From UBA1926 sp002337215 (lineage in GTDB: Bacteria > Planctomycetota > Phycisphaerae > Phycisphaerales > UBA1924), in contig CAXBAF010000010.1 of the NCBI GenBank assembly GCA_963973795.1, positions 50,642 to 114,641 of the forward strand: 64,000 nt of DNA. The letters run 5' to 3'. The notes under the pieces are model-generated. The model searched no databases, had not been told where the DNA came from, and was given only the letters and a program-made list of their open reading frames with translations. How positions within the stretch are numbered: the first letter of the stretch is position 1; the number at the start of each line of letters is the position of its first letter. This document shows, in pieces, positions 49,998-58,374 of this stretch. Both the position numbers and the translations under genes were made by a program.

Positions 49998-50065
49998 TCC
50001 GCTGATCGACTGCGCCCGACCAGACCGACCCGGCGAAAGCAAATCAGGCCGAATCGCAATCATTC

Positions 50066-50824
50066 GTGGGCCGGATGGGTTTAGGCTGGGGTCGCTGGGA
50101 TCGGATCTCCAACGATGAGACGACGCCGAGCCGCGGCCCGGGTGGGCCGCCGGGGCAGACTGTGGACACGAAGATCGTGCAACAACTCGTCCGCGAGATC
50201 GAGGCGAAGGACGCCTCGACGGCCGCGCACACCTGGCGCGTCGTGCTCTACCTGCGCGCGATGCTCGAGGAGCGCGGCGTGCGCGGCGATGAGCTCCTGC
50301 TCGCGACGCACGGCGCGGCGCTCCACGACGTCGGCAAGATCGACATCCCCGCCGAGATCCTCCAGAAGCCGGGCGCACTCACGCCCGAAGAGTTCGAGGT
50401 CATCGAGCAGCACACCGTGACCGGCTACGCGCGCATGATCGCGCTCGATGTCGAGGAGGACACCATCCTCGACATCGTCCGCTACCACCACGAGAAGATG
50501 GACGGGACGGGGTACCCCTACCGCATGACCGAGTCGGAGATCCCGCAGATCGCCCGCGACTTCGCGGTCATCGACACGTTCGACGCGCTCACGAGCCACC
50601 GCCCCTACCGCCACGAGGTGGGCCACGACGCGGGGGACAAGGCGATCGGGATGCTCATCGAGGCGAAGGGCCCCAAGTACCACAGCGATTCGGTCGAGCT
50701 GTTCGCGGACCTCTACCACCGTGGCAAACTCGACTACATCCTCAACTACTTCAACGACGGGGCCGAGCTGCCCGGCTACGGCAGCGTGGACGACGACGAG
50801 CTCACGAAGTCGATCCAAGTGTAG
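50066..50824 (+). CDS. HD-GYP domain phosphodiesterase
   Basis: 252 residues. HD motif LATHGAALHDVGKIDIPAEILQKPG and the GYP-like motif RYHHEKMDGTGYPYRM, with AVIDTFDALTSHRPYR further on. Such proteins hydrolyse c-di-GMP, a regulator of motility and polysaccharide synthesis; here the neighbouring EPS set gives a plausible target. No receiver or sensor domain is attached. The start is uncertain: ATG at 50066, ATG at 50075 or GTG at 50162. Overlaps the convergent potassium channel gene by 23 bases. Confidence 0.87.
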   Translation: MGRMGLGWGRWDRISNDETTPSRGPGGPPGQTVDTKIVQQLVREIEAKDASTAAHTWRVVLYLRAMLEERGVRGDELLLATHGAALHDVGKIDIPAEILQKPGALTPEEFEVIEQHTVTGYARMIALDVEEDTILDIVRYHHEKMDGTGYPYRMTESEIPQIARDFAVIDTFDALTSHRPYRHEVGHDAGDKAIGMLIEAKGPKYHSDSVELFADLYHRGKLDYILNYFNDGAELPGYGSVDDDELTKSIQV

Positions 50825-51617
50825 CTGATTTCTCCAGCCTCCGCTTCCGCGCCGCCTGCATCTCGTCGACAAACCCCGCGCCGAGGATGCCCGTCGGGAG
50901 ACCAACGAGCCCGATCGCGAGGATCGCCATCACACCCGCGATGAGTTTGCCCCATCCCGTCACCGGGTACACATCGCCGTACCCGACGGTCGTGAGTGTC
51001 ACGATCGCCCACCACATCGCGTCTGGGATGCTGCCGAAATGTTCCGGCTGCGCGACGGCCTCCGCGTAATGCATCAGGCACGAGGCGACAAGCAACAAGA
51101 CCAACACGAAGCTCAACGACACGAGCAGTTCCTCGCGAGTTCTGATAACGACGCGTGAGATGACTTCGAATGCGCGCGTGTACCGTCCCAGCTTGAAAAC
51201 CCGGAAGACCCGAAAGACGCGCACGATCCTGAATACTCGGAGATCAACCCCGACGAACGGGAGCAAGCTAGGCGCAATCGCGAAAAGATCGACGATCATG
51301 CTCGGGCGTAACGCGCACGTAACCCGACCTCGTATCGGGCCTCGGAACCGGGGATCAGTGGTGCAACTCCACAACCGAGCAACATACTCAAGCGTGAACA
51401 GCGCAACGACCAAGTACTCGCTGAAAGTGAAAAACCCGCCGAACCGCGCCGCGACCCCCGACTCGCTCTGCAGAACCAGAGTCACCACAGAATAGACGAT
51501 CAGCGCGATAATCAAGAGATCGACGGTACGGCTTGCGCGGTCGCCCTCCCTTGCGGGCTCGAGCAACTCATGACATCTAGCTCGGATGCCTTTGCTGTCG
51601 CTCTCGATACCGCTCAC
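50802..51617 (-). CDS. Voltage-gated-type potassium channel
   Basis: 271 residues with six membrane segments. The S4 helix is unusually regular in Arg: RVFRIVRVFRVFRVFKLGRYTRAFEV; the pore has the selectivity filter VTLTTVGYGDVYP between S5 and S6. S1 begins near residue 30 (LLIIALIVYSVVTLVLQ). Should be a Kv-like channel; the short C-terminus carries no cyclic nucleotide domain. Start is GTG at 51617, overlapping the stop of the EVE gene by 4 bases. Confidence 0.92.
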   Translation of the reverse strand: MSGIESDSKGIRARCHELLEPAREGDRASRTVDLLIIALIVYSVVTLVLQSESGVAARFGGFFTFSEYLVVALFTLEYVARLWSCTTDPRFRGPIRGRVTCALRPSMIVDLFAIAPSLLPFVGVDLRVFRIVRVFRVFRVFKLGRYTRAFEVISRVVIRTREELLVSLSFVLVLLLVASCLMHYAEAVAQPEHFGSIPDAMWWAIVTLTTVGYGDVYPVTGWGKLIAGVMAILAIGLVGLPTGILGAGFVDEMQAARKRRLEKSATLGSTS

Positions 51618-52039
51618 AACGCCGCCATCTTCTTGATCGCCGACGCGAGCTTCGGCGGGACCTCCATCGCGCTCAATCGGCTCTGCTTCACGAGCGCGAA
51701 CTCGCCGAACCGAGCGTCCGCCTTGATCGCCGAAAGCGTCGCATCCCCGTTGGCGGCCTTCACCGGCGCGATGTCCACGAGCACCCGCTTGAGATCGCCC
51801 TTCGCGGTCAGGCCGGGGTGCTCGGGGTCCGGGTACGCGCCTTTGACGACCTTCGCGAGGCCCGCCACGCGCCGCTCCTTGCCGGTGTGATAGAAGAAGA
51901 CCTCGTCGCCCTTCTTGATGGTCCGCATCGCCATCTGGGCGGCCGGGTTGGCGACGCCGTCCCAGTGGGTGCGCTTGTCGCGCACGAGGTCGTCGTAGGA
52001 ATAGACATCGGGCTCGGTCTTGAGCAGGAACACCGCCAT
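51614..52039 (-). CDS. EVE-domain protein
   Basis: 141 residues, a full EVE domain: LLKTEPDVYSYDDLVRDKRTHWDGVANPAAQMAMRTIKKGDEVFFYHTGKERRVAGLAKVVKGAYPDP and VDIAPVKAANG. EVE domains bind modified DNA or RNA bases and occur in restriction-like defence and RNA-modification contexts. Co-transcribed with the potassium channel by the 4-base overlap. Confidence 0.9.
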   Translation of the reverse strand: MAVFLLKTEPDVYSYDDLVRDKRTHWDGVANPAAQMAMRTIKKGDEVFFYHTGKERRVAGLAKVVKGAYPDPEHPGLTAKGDLKRVLVDIAPVKAANGDATLSAIKADARFGEFALVKQSRLSAMEVPPKLASAIKKMAAL

Positions 52040-52110
52040 GAATCATCTCCGTTCGTGCGCACGGTCTCGTGCATCGCAACAGAGTCTACGAATCGGCGCC
52101 CGCGCATGAA

Positions 52111-52140
52111 AAACGCCGGGACGACGCCCGGCGTTGGTTC
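52111..52140 (-). terminator. Hairpin after the cysteine-rich protein
   Basis: AACGCCGGG / CCCGGCGTT with six-base loop, in the gap between the EVE gene and the cysteine-rich gene; no long T-run on the minus strand, so moderate confidence. Confidence 0.55.
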
Positions 52141-52160
52141 GTGTGAATTGTCCGCGATGA

Positions 52161-52670
52161 TCAGTCGTCGATGGTCGCGAGCGCCTTGCAGCAGGCCTCG
52201 CCCGCGGTGCAATCGTCGGGATCGCACTCGGCGTTATCGTCGCCGCACTGGCCGCAGCACCCCTCGGCCTTCTCGGCGACCTCGGTCGCCTGGGCCGCCT
52301 CGGCGCTGCAGCACGATGCCTCGGACGATTCGGCGGCGACCGCCATCACGGCGGCGGCCTTGTCCATCGAGCAACACGACATGCCCTCGGCATCCGCGGC
52401 GACGGTTTCCGCGCACGCCTCGGCCTCGGCCGAGCAGCAGGAATCGGTCGATGCCGCGGTCGCCGAGACGGCGAGCATCGCGGCGTCGGACTCCATCGAG
52501 CAGCCGAGCGGGCAGGCGTCGCCTTCGTCCGCGACCGTCGCAACCACGGCGGACTCGCCCGAGTCGCACGAGCCGGTGCCGAGCGGGCAGCCGGTGGTCG
52601 AGTAGTTGTACGCGCCGACCGCGCCGACCGCGACGCCCCCGATGATGGCGATGGCTTTGCCGAAACTCAT
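52161..52670 (-). CDS. Cysteine-rich small exported or membrane-anchored protein
   Basis: 169 residues, 18 of them Cys. A hydrophobic start (AIAIIGGVAVGAVGAYNY, about residues 5-23) looks like an uncleaved anchor or signal. The rest is acidic and Ala-rich with repeated CCSxxxA units (CCSAEAEAC, CCSMDKAA, CCSAEAAQ), plus CPLGTGSC, CPLGCSM, CCGQCGDDNAECDPDDC and CCKAL. No His, hardly any aromatic residue. This composition is that of a metal-binding or redox protein; metal and role cannot be read. No homolog recognised. Hairpin terminator downstream. Confidence 0.8.
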   Translation of the reverse strand: MSFGKAIAIIGGVAVGAVGAYNYSTTGCPLGTGSCDSGESAVVATVADEGDACPLGCSMESDAAMLAVSATAASTDSCCSAEAEACAETVAADAEGMSCCSMDKAAAVMAVAAESSEASCCSAEAAQATEVAEKAEGCCGQCGDDNAECDPDDCTAGEACCKALATIDD

Positions 52671-52967
52671 GGTGTGCTTCCTCTCAAGTCTGTGCGAGCC
52701 GCCCTGGGCCCGGTCTGCTGTTCAGTTGTCTCTTGAATCTGTCATTCGATCGGCCCGGCCGCGCGGGACGTTGCAATCTTCCAGAAAGCGTACCCGCTCG
52801 TGGTCTCTGAATCGACCAAAAAGAACAGACCCGACGACCGATAACGGCCTGCGGCGATGGATCCACCGCTGCGGACTCAACCGTGCAATCTGGGCGCGGT
52901 ATTCCAACGGGCGTCGAAAGAGCCTGAAGAAACCCCGGGCGATGATTCAGATGGGCAGCGCGGGCGC
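52671..52967. other. Gap, nothing recognised
   Basis: 297 bases between the start of the cysteine-rich gene and the end of the anti-sigma gene. Open frames on the plus strand here run on antisense to the anti-sigma gene and are rejected. An AT-rich segment near 52725-52745 may hold the promoter of the cysteine-rich gene. Confidence 0.4.
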
Positions 52968-53888
52968 TCAGGCGAGGCGGAACTCGGCGACGAACAGCAC
53001 CGCGGGATTGGCGTCGGTGGACATGATCGCGAGACGGACCGTCTCGCCCGGCGTGCCCGAGATATCGACATCGACACCCGTCAGCAGGTCATCGGTCTCG
53101 AACGAAAGGGCCGTATCGATCGGGTTGTTGTCCGCGTCGACCGCGACGAGCGTGTATTCGGTCCGGCTCTGCAGGTTCATGACATACAGGCGGCTCGAGT
53201 CGCGATCGGGGTTGCGGAGCAGCATCGCCTGGGCACGTCCCGTCGTGCCGACGGGCGTGAACTGCACACGCTGGACGACCGCGTCGCCGAAGAGCGCGTC
53301 ATCGACGTGCTCGATGCCGATCGCGTCGAGCAAGGCGGCGATCTCGCTCCGCTGCTGGAGATCGTCGAAGTCCTGTCGCAATTGCACCTGAAGCACCGCG
53401 AGCACGACTGCGGCGACCGAAGCGCCGACCGTCGCGACGCGCCAGATCGAACTCACGCGGCGGGCACGACGGAGCCCAACGCTCCGCGGCTTGGGCGGCG
53501 AGGCGGGGCGGCGTTCAGACGATGTGTGCGACACGGCCCGGGAGGGCTTGGACGCCTCGGCCAGTTGCGATTTCTCGATCTCGGCGCGGACCTTCGCGAG
53601 GAACCTCTCGCGGGCCGCGGGATCGATCGTTGCGTCGGGGAGTTCGAGACCCGCCTCGGCGATCCGGGCCTGCTCGGCCCAGATGAGCTCGCGCACCGCG
53701 CCGGGTGCCGAGGCAAAGGCGTGGTCGAAGGCGGCGCGATCCGCGTCGTCAAGCAGGCCGAGCGCGTCGGCCGCGACGAGTTCCAGCATCTGCGCCGTCG
53801 TCAGGCGTTCAGCGGTTGCATCACCAGCCCCGGAGCGCAGACCATCGGTTGTGTCAGCATTGTTCATATCAGGGGTGCCATCGGTCAT
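52968..53888 (-). CDS. Anti-sigma factor, RskA-like
   Basis: 306 residues. N-terminal anti-sigma-like helical domain (TTAQMLELVAADALGLLDDADRAAFDHAFASAPGAVRELI, about residues 30-70), a single membrane segment (VATVGASVAAVVLAVLQVQL, about 150-172) and an outward RskA-like C-terminal beta domain. It lacks the H-x3-C-x2-C zinc motif of many anti-sigma factors. Holds the ECF sigma factor in check until signalled. The start overlaps the sigma gene by 4 bases (ATGA). Confidence 0.85.
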   Translation of the reverse strand: MTDGTPDMNNADTTDGLRSGAGDATAERLTTAQMLELVAADALGLLDDADRAAFDHAFASAPGAVRELIWAEQARIAEAGLELPDATIDPAARERFLAKVRAEIEKSQLAEASKPSRAVSHTSSERRPASPPKPRSVGLRRARRVSSIWRVATVGASVAAVVLAVLQVQLRQDFDDLQQRSEIAALLDAIGIEHVDDALFGDAVVQRVQFTPVGTTGRAQAMLLRNPDRDSSRLYVMNLQSRTEYTLVAVDADNNPIDTALSFETDDLLTGVDVDISGTPGETVRLAIMSTDANPAVLFVAEFRLA

Positions 53889-54493
53889 TCGACTACTTCC
53901 TCTCCGACCCGCTCACGAAGGCGGACGAGCGCTCGGCTCAGTGCCGACTTCACGGTTCCCAGCGGCGTATCCAGCTCTTCGCTGATCTGCCGCAGCGTCT
54001 GCCCCCCGAGGTAGGACCGCATCACAACGGTCCGCTGCAGCTCCGGTAATGCGTCCACCCGCTTTAACAGAGCACCGAAACGTTCAGATTGTTCAAGCGA
54101 CGAAGCCTCGTCGGGGGCCGATGAGCCCGGCCCCTCGCCAACCGATACGGTGGAAATCCGTGAGCGGGTCCGCCGAAGTCGGTCAACAATGTGCCTTCTT
54201 GTGATCAGCATCACCCAGGTCACCAGGGCCGCCCGCTCGGAGTCAAACCGATCCGCTGTGCGCCACAGGCGTAAAAACACCTCCTGAACGGCATCCTCGG
54301 CCTCTGGACGCGTCGGAAGGGCCTGATACGCCATGCGGAACACGAGCGACACAAAACGGTCGTAGAGCTCGGCGATCGCGTCCTGGTCATCGGACGCAAC
54401 GCGAGCCATCAGATCGGCGTCTTCGGCACGGGTTTGGGCCGAGGTCTGGCGATCGGTGTCAGACGAGGATTTTTTTGGGTTTTTATCGGGCAT
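53885..54493 (-). CDS. ECF-type RNA polymerase sigma factor (SigK-like)
   Basis: 202 residues. Region 2 with DAIAELYDRFVSLVFRMAYQALPTRPEAEDAVQEVFLRLWR and region 4 LPELQRTVVMRSYLGGQTLRQISEELDTPLGTVKSALSRALVRLRERV. Paired with the anti-sigma gene by overlap, so the pair is regulated together. The N-terminus is Lys/Ser/Asp-rich. No target genes are known; the prepilin gene across the gap is a possible one. Confidence 0.94.
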   Translation of the reverse strand: MPDKNPKKSSSDTDRQTSAQTRAEDADLMARVASDDQDAIAELYDRFVSLVFRMAYQALPTRPEAEDAVQEVFLRLWRTADRFDSERAALVTWVMLITRRHIVDRLRRTRSRISTVSVGEGPGSSAPDEASSLEQSERFGALLKRVDALPELQRTVVMRSYLGGQTLRQISEELDTPLGTVKSALSRALVRLRERVGEEVVE

Positions 54494-55153
54494 TCCACGA
54501 GATTCGAGGCATCAATCAGGCTCCCATGAGCCTCGGAAACACGGCTTCTGACCCATCCGGATCGCCGGTGAGCATACCGGAGCGACACGAATCCTGTGGA
54601 AAAATCCTGCGAACCCATCCGAATATCGGCCGTGAAACGGCGATTGACCTGTTCGACGCGTTGTTCGTCGGCCCTGAGGCGGTTGGATGAAAACACGATC
54701 CGACGCAAAGGCGTGACGCGGGCTCCTGCGGCCCGCTCTAAATAGAAGAGAGCGATTCCTGAGTGAATCGCGATCGGCATTTGGAAGGGAGCGTGCGGTT
54801 TCGTGGGTGGTGCTCCGAGAAATCTCGATCTTCCGACCGGCTTCTGGTCCGGACGCTGGGCCGATCCTGTCGGTCAACCTCCACGTGATATCGCTGGAAC
54901 AGATCTTGCTGTATCCGCTCCGATCCGGTATCCTGAATCCCTGGGATCGGTGGTGAACTCGTCGCGATCGGCGACGACCCACCGGGATTGCAAGGGTTTC
55001 ATGCATCTGGGTGCTGCGCCGCAGGCCCGATGTGTGATGACGAACGGTCTCTACCCACCGCACCGCGACGAAGTCTTCGCGGGACGCTGGGTCGATTCGT
55101 CTGATGAACGGAGTCTCGCGGTGGGCCCTCGAACTGGCACAACCCGCTTGAGT
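54494..55153. promoter_or_regulatory. Long intergenic region, sigma factor and prepilin promoters
   Basis: 660 bases with no gene that I accept. It contains GCGGGC/GCCCGC and GATTC/GAATC hairpins near 54715-54770 and a stretch of open frame upstream of the prepilin that lacks protein-like composition. Likely carries promoters on both strands and possibly an untranslated leader or small RNA. Confidence 0.4.
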
Positions 55154-55897
55154 ATGCACCGTTTGGCGCACGCCGCCGGGCGCGGCGGCTTCACGCTCAT
55201 CGACATCCTCGTGTCGATCGCGATCATCGCGGTGCTCATCGGCATCCTGCTTCCTTCGCTCGCGATGGTCCGCTCGTCGACCGAGAAGGTTGTCTGCGCG
55301 TCCAACATCCGTCAGGCGGGTCTCGGCCTGCACATGTTCGCGATGGACAACAACGACTACCTGCCGCAGAGCACGTATTCGCTGGGCGGGGGCGAGCAGT
55401 GGAACACCACCCCGCTGCAGTTGCGTTTCGAGGTCGGCAACCGCGGCGATGAATCATTGGATTCACACTACTGGGACGGCCTCGGCTTCCTGATCGGGCA
55501 GAATTATCTCTCCGACGGGCAGATCTTCTACTGCCCCTCGCACCTGGGCGAGAACACCTATGAGAACTTCCTCCCCCAGTTCAATGGTGGAGACGGCGAC
55601 ATCATCGCCAACTATCAGTACCGCGGGATCGGCCCGAACGGTGAGCAGCGCCTCGACCAGTTCGTCTCCACCGTCGCGCTCGTCTCCGACGGGTTCCGCG
55701 ATCTCGATGAGATCAATCATCCCAACGGCATGAACGTCCTCCGCGCCAGCATGGGCGTGAGCTGGTTCCGCGATGCGAACCTCACCGCGATCTCAAACGC
55801 GATCCTCGGCTCGGCGGGCGACGAGGACGGCTGGCAGAACCGCTGGGATTTGCTCGATGAGCCGCAACGCCCGGGCGGATGGGCTTTCTTCGACTGA
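55154..55897 (+). CDS. Type IV prepilin-like protein (DUF1559 type)
   Basis: 247 residues. N-terminal prepilin motif GRGGFTLIDILVSIAIIAVLIGILLPSLA; cleavage would fall before Phe. Residue 5 after the cut, usually Glu, is Asp here. The rest (CASNIRQAGLGLHMFAMDNNDYLPQ, QIFYCPSHL, DIIANYQYRGIG) is the G/H-type planctomycete pseudopilin domain. Such proteins are exported by type II or type IV machinery. The start MHRLAHAAG is chosen because the motif follows directly; an upstream frame to 54803 is unlikely to be coding. Confidence 0.86.
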   Translation: MHRLAHAAGRGGFTLIDILVSIAIIAVLIGILLPSLAMVRSSTEKVVCASNIRQAGLGLHMFAMDNNDYLPQSTYSLGGGEQWNTTPLQLRFEVGNRGDESLDSHYWDGLGFLIGQNYLSDGQIFYCPSHLGENTYENFLPQFNGGDGDIIANYQYRGIGPNGEQRLDQFVSTVALVSDGFRDLDEINHPNGMNVLRASMGVSWFRDANLTAISNAILGSAGDEDGWQNRWDLLDEPQRPGGWAFFD

Positions 55898-55987
55898 TCG
55901 CCGGCCGGCTTCTCCCTCTGAAACACCCCGAAACACCCTGCACGCCGCGGTCCGCCGGAGCGATCACTTCGTGGGTACAGTGCGTGC

Positions 55988-57031
55988 ATGACACATACCA
56001 GCCGTGCTATCGCTCTGATCGTTTCGCTTCTCGCATGCCTGCTCACCGATGCCGCCTCGGCTCAGTTGACGCCCAACAGCCTCTACTACGGCGTTGACCG
56101 CAAGGTGCCGATGACGGTCGCCGCGGAGGGCGGCGAGGTCGTCATCAAGCTGCTCGAGCCGGGCGAGTTGGTCGAGGTCGCGAGCGCGCCGGCCGCCGCG
56201 GGCGGGGTCGATCTCGCGGGCCTGTTCCCGAGTCTCTGGACCGACAAACGCGAGGACGTGCTCTTCGCGCAGCTCTATGTCGACGACAGCCCAGTCGGTG
56301 CCCCCGTGGTGCTCGACCCGATGGTCTCGGTGGACAAGGCGACCATGGTGAACCCGCAGACCATGCAGCCGGTGCAGCCCGGCCAGCGGGGCCGACCGCT
56401 GTTCACCAGCGAGCGGGCGCAGATGAGCGGCCAGACCCGACCGGTGACCTACTCGGGCATCCGCGCGTATGTCTCCAAGGACGTCGTCTTCGAGACCTCG
56501 GCGGGCGACATCCGCGTCCGTCTCCGCCCCGACAAGGCGCCCAACCACGCGTGGAACTTCCGCAGCCTCGTCGAGGGCGGCTACTACAACCAGATCATCT
56601 TCCACCGCATCATCCCCGACTTCGTCATCCAGGTCGGCGACCCCACCGGCACCGGCTCGGGCGGCCCCGGCTACCAGATCGATCTCGAAAAATCCGACAT
56701 GCCCCACGACTTCGGCGTGCTCTCGATGGCGCGCACCGGCGACCCCGACTCGGGAGGCTCGCAGATCTTCATCTGCCTGACCCGCCAGCGCACCGCGATG
56801 CTCGACGGCTCGTACACCGCGTTTGGACAGTCGATCGCCGGTGCAGACACCATCATCGCGCTCGGCAACACCGAGGTCGGCGGCCCGCGCGGCGACCGCC
56901 CCCTCGATCCCCCGCTGCTCGAAAACGCCTATCTCGTTGACAGCGCCCCCGCCGGCACCGGGCCGATGCCCGTGCAGCGCCCCGCTGCCGAGCCGGCAAC
57001 CGACGAGGAAGAGCCCGAAGCGGAGCGGTGA
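55988..57031 (+). CDS. Secreted cyclophilin-type peptidyl-prolyl isomerase
   Basis: 347 residues. Signal peptide (AIALIVSLLACLLTDAASAQ, cleaved near residue 26), an N-terminal domain of unknown role (about 30-165), then a cyclophilin domain: VVFETSAGDIRVRLRPDKAPNHAWNFRSLVEGGYYNQIIFHRIIPDFVIQVGDPTGTGSGGPGY, GVLSMARTGDPDSGGSQIFICL and LDGSYTAFGQSIAG. The Arg in FHR is the catalytic residue. Catalyses proline isomerisation of exported proteins. Ends in an acidic Pro/Glu tail. Confidence 0.93.
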   Translation: MTHTSRAIALIVSLLACLLTDAASAQLTPNSLYYGVDRKVPMTVAAEGGEVVIKLLEPGELVEVASAPAAAGGVDLAGLFPSLWTDKREDVLFAQLYVDDSPVGAPVVLDPMVSVDKATMVNPQTMQPVQPGQRGRPLFTSERAQMSGQTRPVTYSGIRAYVSKDVVFETSAGDIRVRLRPDKAPNHAWNFRSLVEGGYYNQIIFHRIIPDFVIQVGDPTGTGSGGPGYQIDLEKSDMPHDFGVLSMARTGDPDSGGSQIFICLTRQRTAMLDGSYTAFGQSIAGADTIIALGNTEVGGPRGDRPLDPPLLENAYLVDSAPAGTGPMPVQRPAAEPATDEEEPEAER

Positions 57032-57050
57032 ACGCGGGACATCGTGACTG

Positions 57051-58097
57051 CTAGAACGCGATCCGCAGATCGAGCCCGACCATCAGCGTGGGCGAGAGGT
57101 CGTAGCTCGCGACCTCGTTCTCGTTGCGGTCGTTGAACTCGAGGTCCCCGATGACCTCGGACCCGATCCGGCCCGTGATCACCGTCTTGGGGCTCGGCGA
57201 ATACGTCACCGCGAGCGCGACCGGCACGCGGATGTCGGTGAACGAACCCCCGGGGATCGCGTTGTCGTCGGCGAGGCGGTACTCGCGCCGCATAAACGTG
57301 ACGTCGGCCCCGATCCGCCAGTTGGCGTCGATGAAATAGGTCAGCCCGAAGCCTCGCTCGGTGGTGCCGATCCGGAGGTCATCGGCGATGTCCCACTGGA
57401 TCACCGGGATCGGGAAGACGAACAGCCCGCCCTCGAGGCGGGTGACGATGTTCACCCCAGCCCCGAGCCGGAAGTTCTCGGCGATGTCGTACGACGCGAG
57501 CACGAACCCGCCGGCCGCGATGGAGTCGTTGAAGTCCGCGCCCGGCTCGCCCGCACTCGTCACGCGCCCGCCGAGCGTCCACTGCCAGCCCGTCTCCGGG
57601 AGCGACCGGAGCAGGGGCGTGAGCGTCGTCGAGCGGACGCTGTCGAAGGGTTCATCGACCGCGGGCATTCCGGGGACGATGCCGGCGCCGTTCTCGAACT
57701 CGTAGAACGAGAACTCGTTGCCGAGCCGGAGGATGAAGTCGGTGTCGTCGTTGACGCGGAACGAGAGCCCGAGCGCCGCGCGGAGACGGGCGACGGAGAC
57801 GTCGGCGTTCGTCCCGTCGAGCTCGGAGGCGCTCGAGTAACGCCCCCCGCCCTCGACAAAGAAACTCACATCGGGCCGCCGGGCGCGTGAGAACACCCGG
57901 CGTTCGTCGCGGTCGAGCGCGAGGTAGTCGTCCTTGCTGTTGACCACCGGCACGGCCGGCCCGCCGGCATCGCTCTCGCCGAGGGCGCCGTCGTCAACGG
58001 CCTGCGCCGCCGCGGTGCCCACAAGCCCCGAGACCATGACGGCACCGAACGCCGCCCCGAGCATGCTGTTGTTGGTCGTTTTCATGAATCGCCGCAT
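57051..58097 (-). CDS. Predicted outer-membrane beta-barrel protein
   Basis: 348 residues. Signal peptide to about residue 32 (AFGAVMVSGLVGTAAAQA) and an alternating amphipathic strand pattern through to the C-terminal Phe (SPTLMVGLDLRIAF), typical of planctomycete barrel or porin-like proteins. Function unknown. Start ATG at 58097 has AGGAGG four bases upstream; the next Met (58085) is possible. Convergent with the cyclophilin gene, 19 bases apart. Confidence 0.75.
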   Translation of the reverse strand: MRRFMKTTNNSMLGAAFGAVMVSGLVGTAAAQAVDDGALGESDAGGPAVPVVNSKDDYLALDRDERRVFSRARRPDVSFFVEGGGRYSSASELDGTNADVSVARLRAALGLSFRVNDDTDFILRLGNEFSFYEFENGAGIVPGMPAVDEPFDSVRSTTLTPLLRSLPETGWQWTLGGRVTSAGEPGADFNDSIAAGGFVLASYDIAENFRLGAGVNIVTRLEGGLFVFPIPVIQWDIADDLRIGTTERGFGLTYFIDANWRIGADVTFMRREYRLADDNAIPGGSFTDIRVPVALAVTYSPSPKTVITGRIGSEVIGDLEFNDRNENEVASYDLSPTLMVGLDLRIAF

Positions 58098-58301
58098 CCT
58101 GCCTCCTGCATCCGCATGACCGATCGGGCGGAGCGTACCGCACGCGGATGATCCACGGACACCCGGATCGTCCGAGTTTTTTCGTGATGGCGCGTGACCG
58201 GTCCGCCGAGTTCATCGCTCACTACTTGAGCCGGACCGTTGGACGCGTCGAAACGCGTCACCCACACGGGCCGGGCGCCCCACCCCCTGGGGCGCGAAAC
58301 C

Positions 58302-58340
58302 GGGCTGTCGGCGGGCGGGAAGAGCCGCCGACACCGGCCC
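58302..58340 (+). promoter_or_regulatory. Leader hairpin, copy 1
   Basis: GGGC-TGTCGGCGG stem, loop GCGGGAAGAG, CCGCCGACA-GCCC (with a 3-base bulge). It starts 73 bases upstream of the gene at 58375. The counterpart at 60230-60266 has the same loop and compensating stem changes. Confidence 0.65.
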
Positions 58341-58374
58341 GGGCACACAACCCCGTTTCGAGAAGGAAAATGCC

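Noticed and set aside
46971..50378. 1135-residue single protein ending in the Wza domain
   Set aside because: Everything before residue 617 is antisense to lipA and other sequence; the lipoprotein start at 48530 is clear.
54803..55153. N-terminal extension of the prepilin
   Set aside because: Not protein-like, and the prepilin motif should be near the N-terminus.
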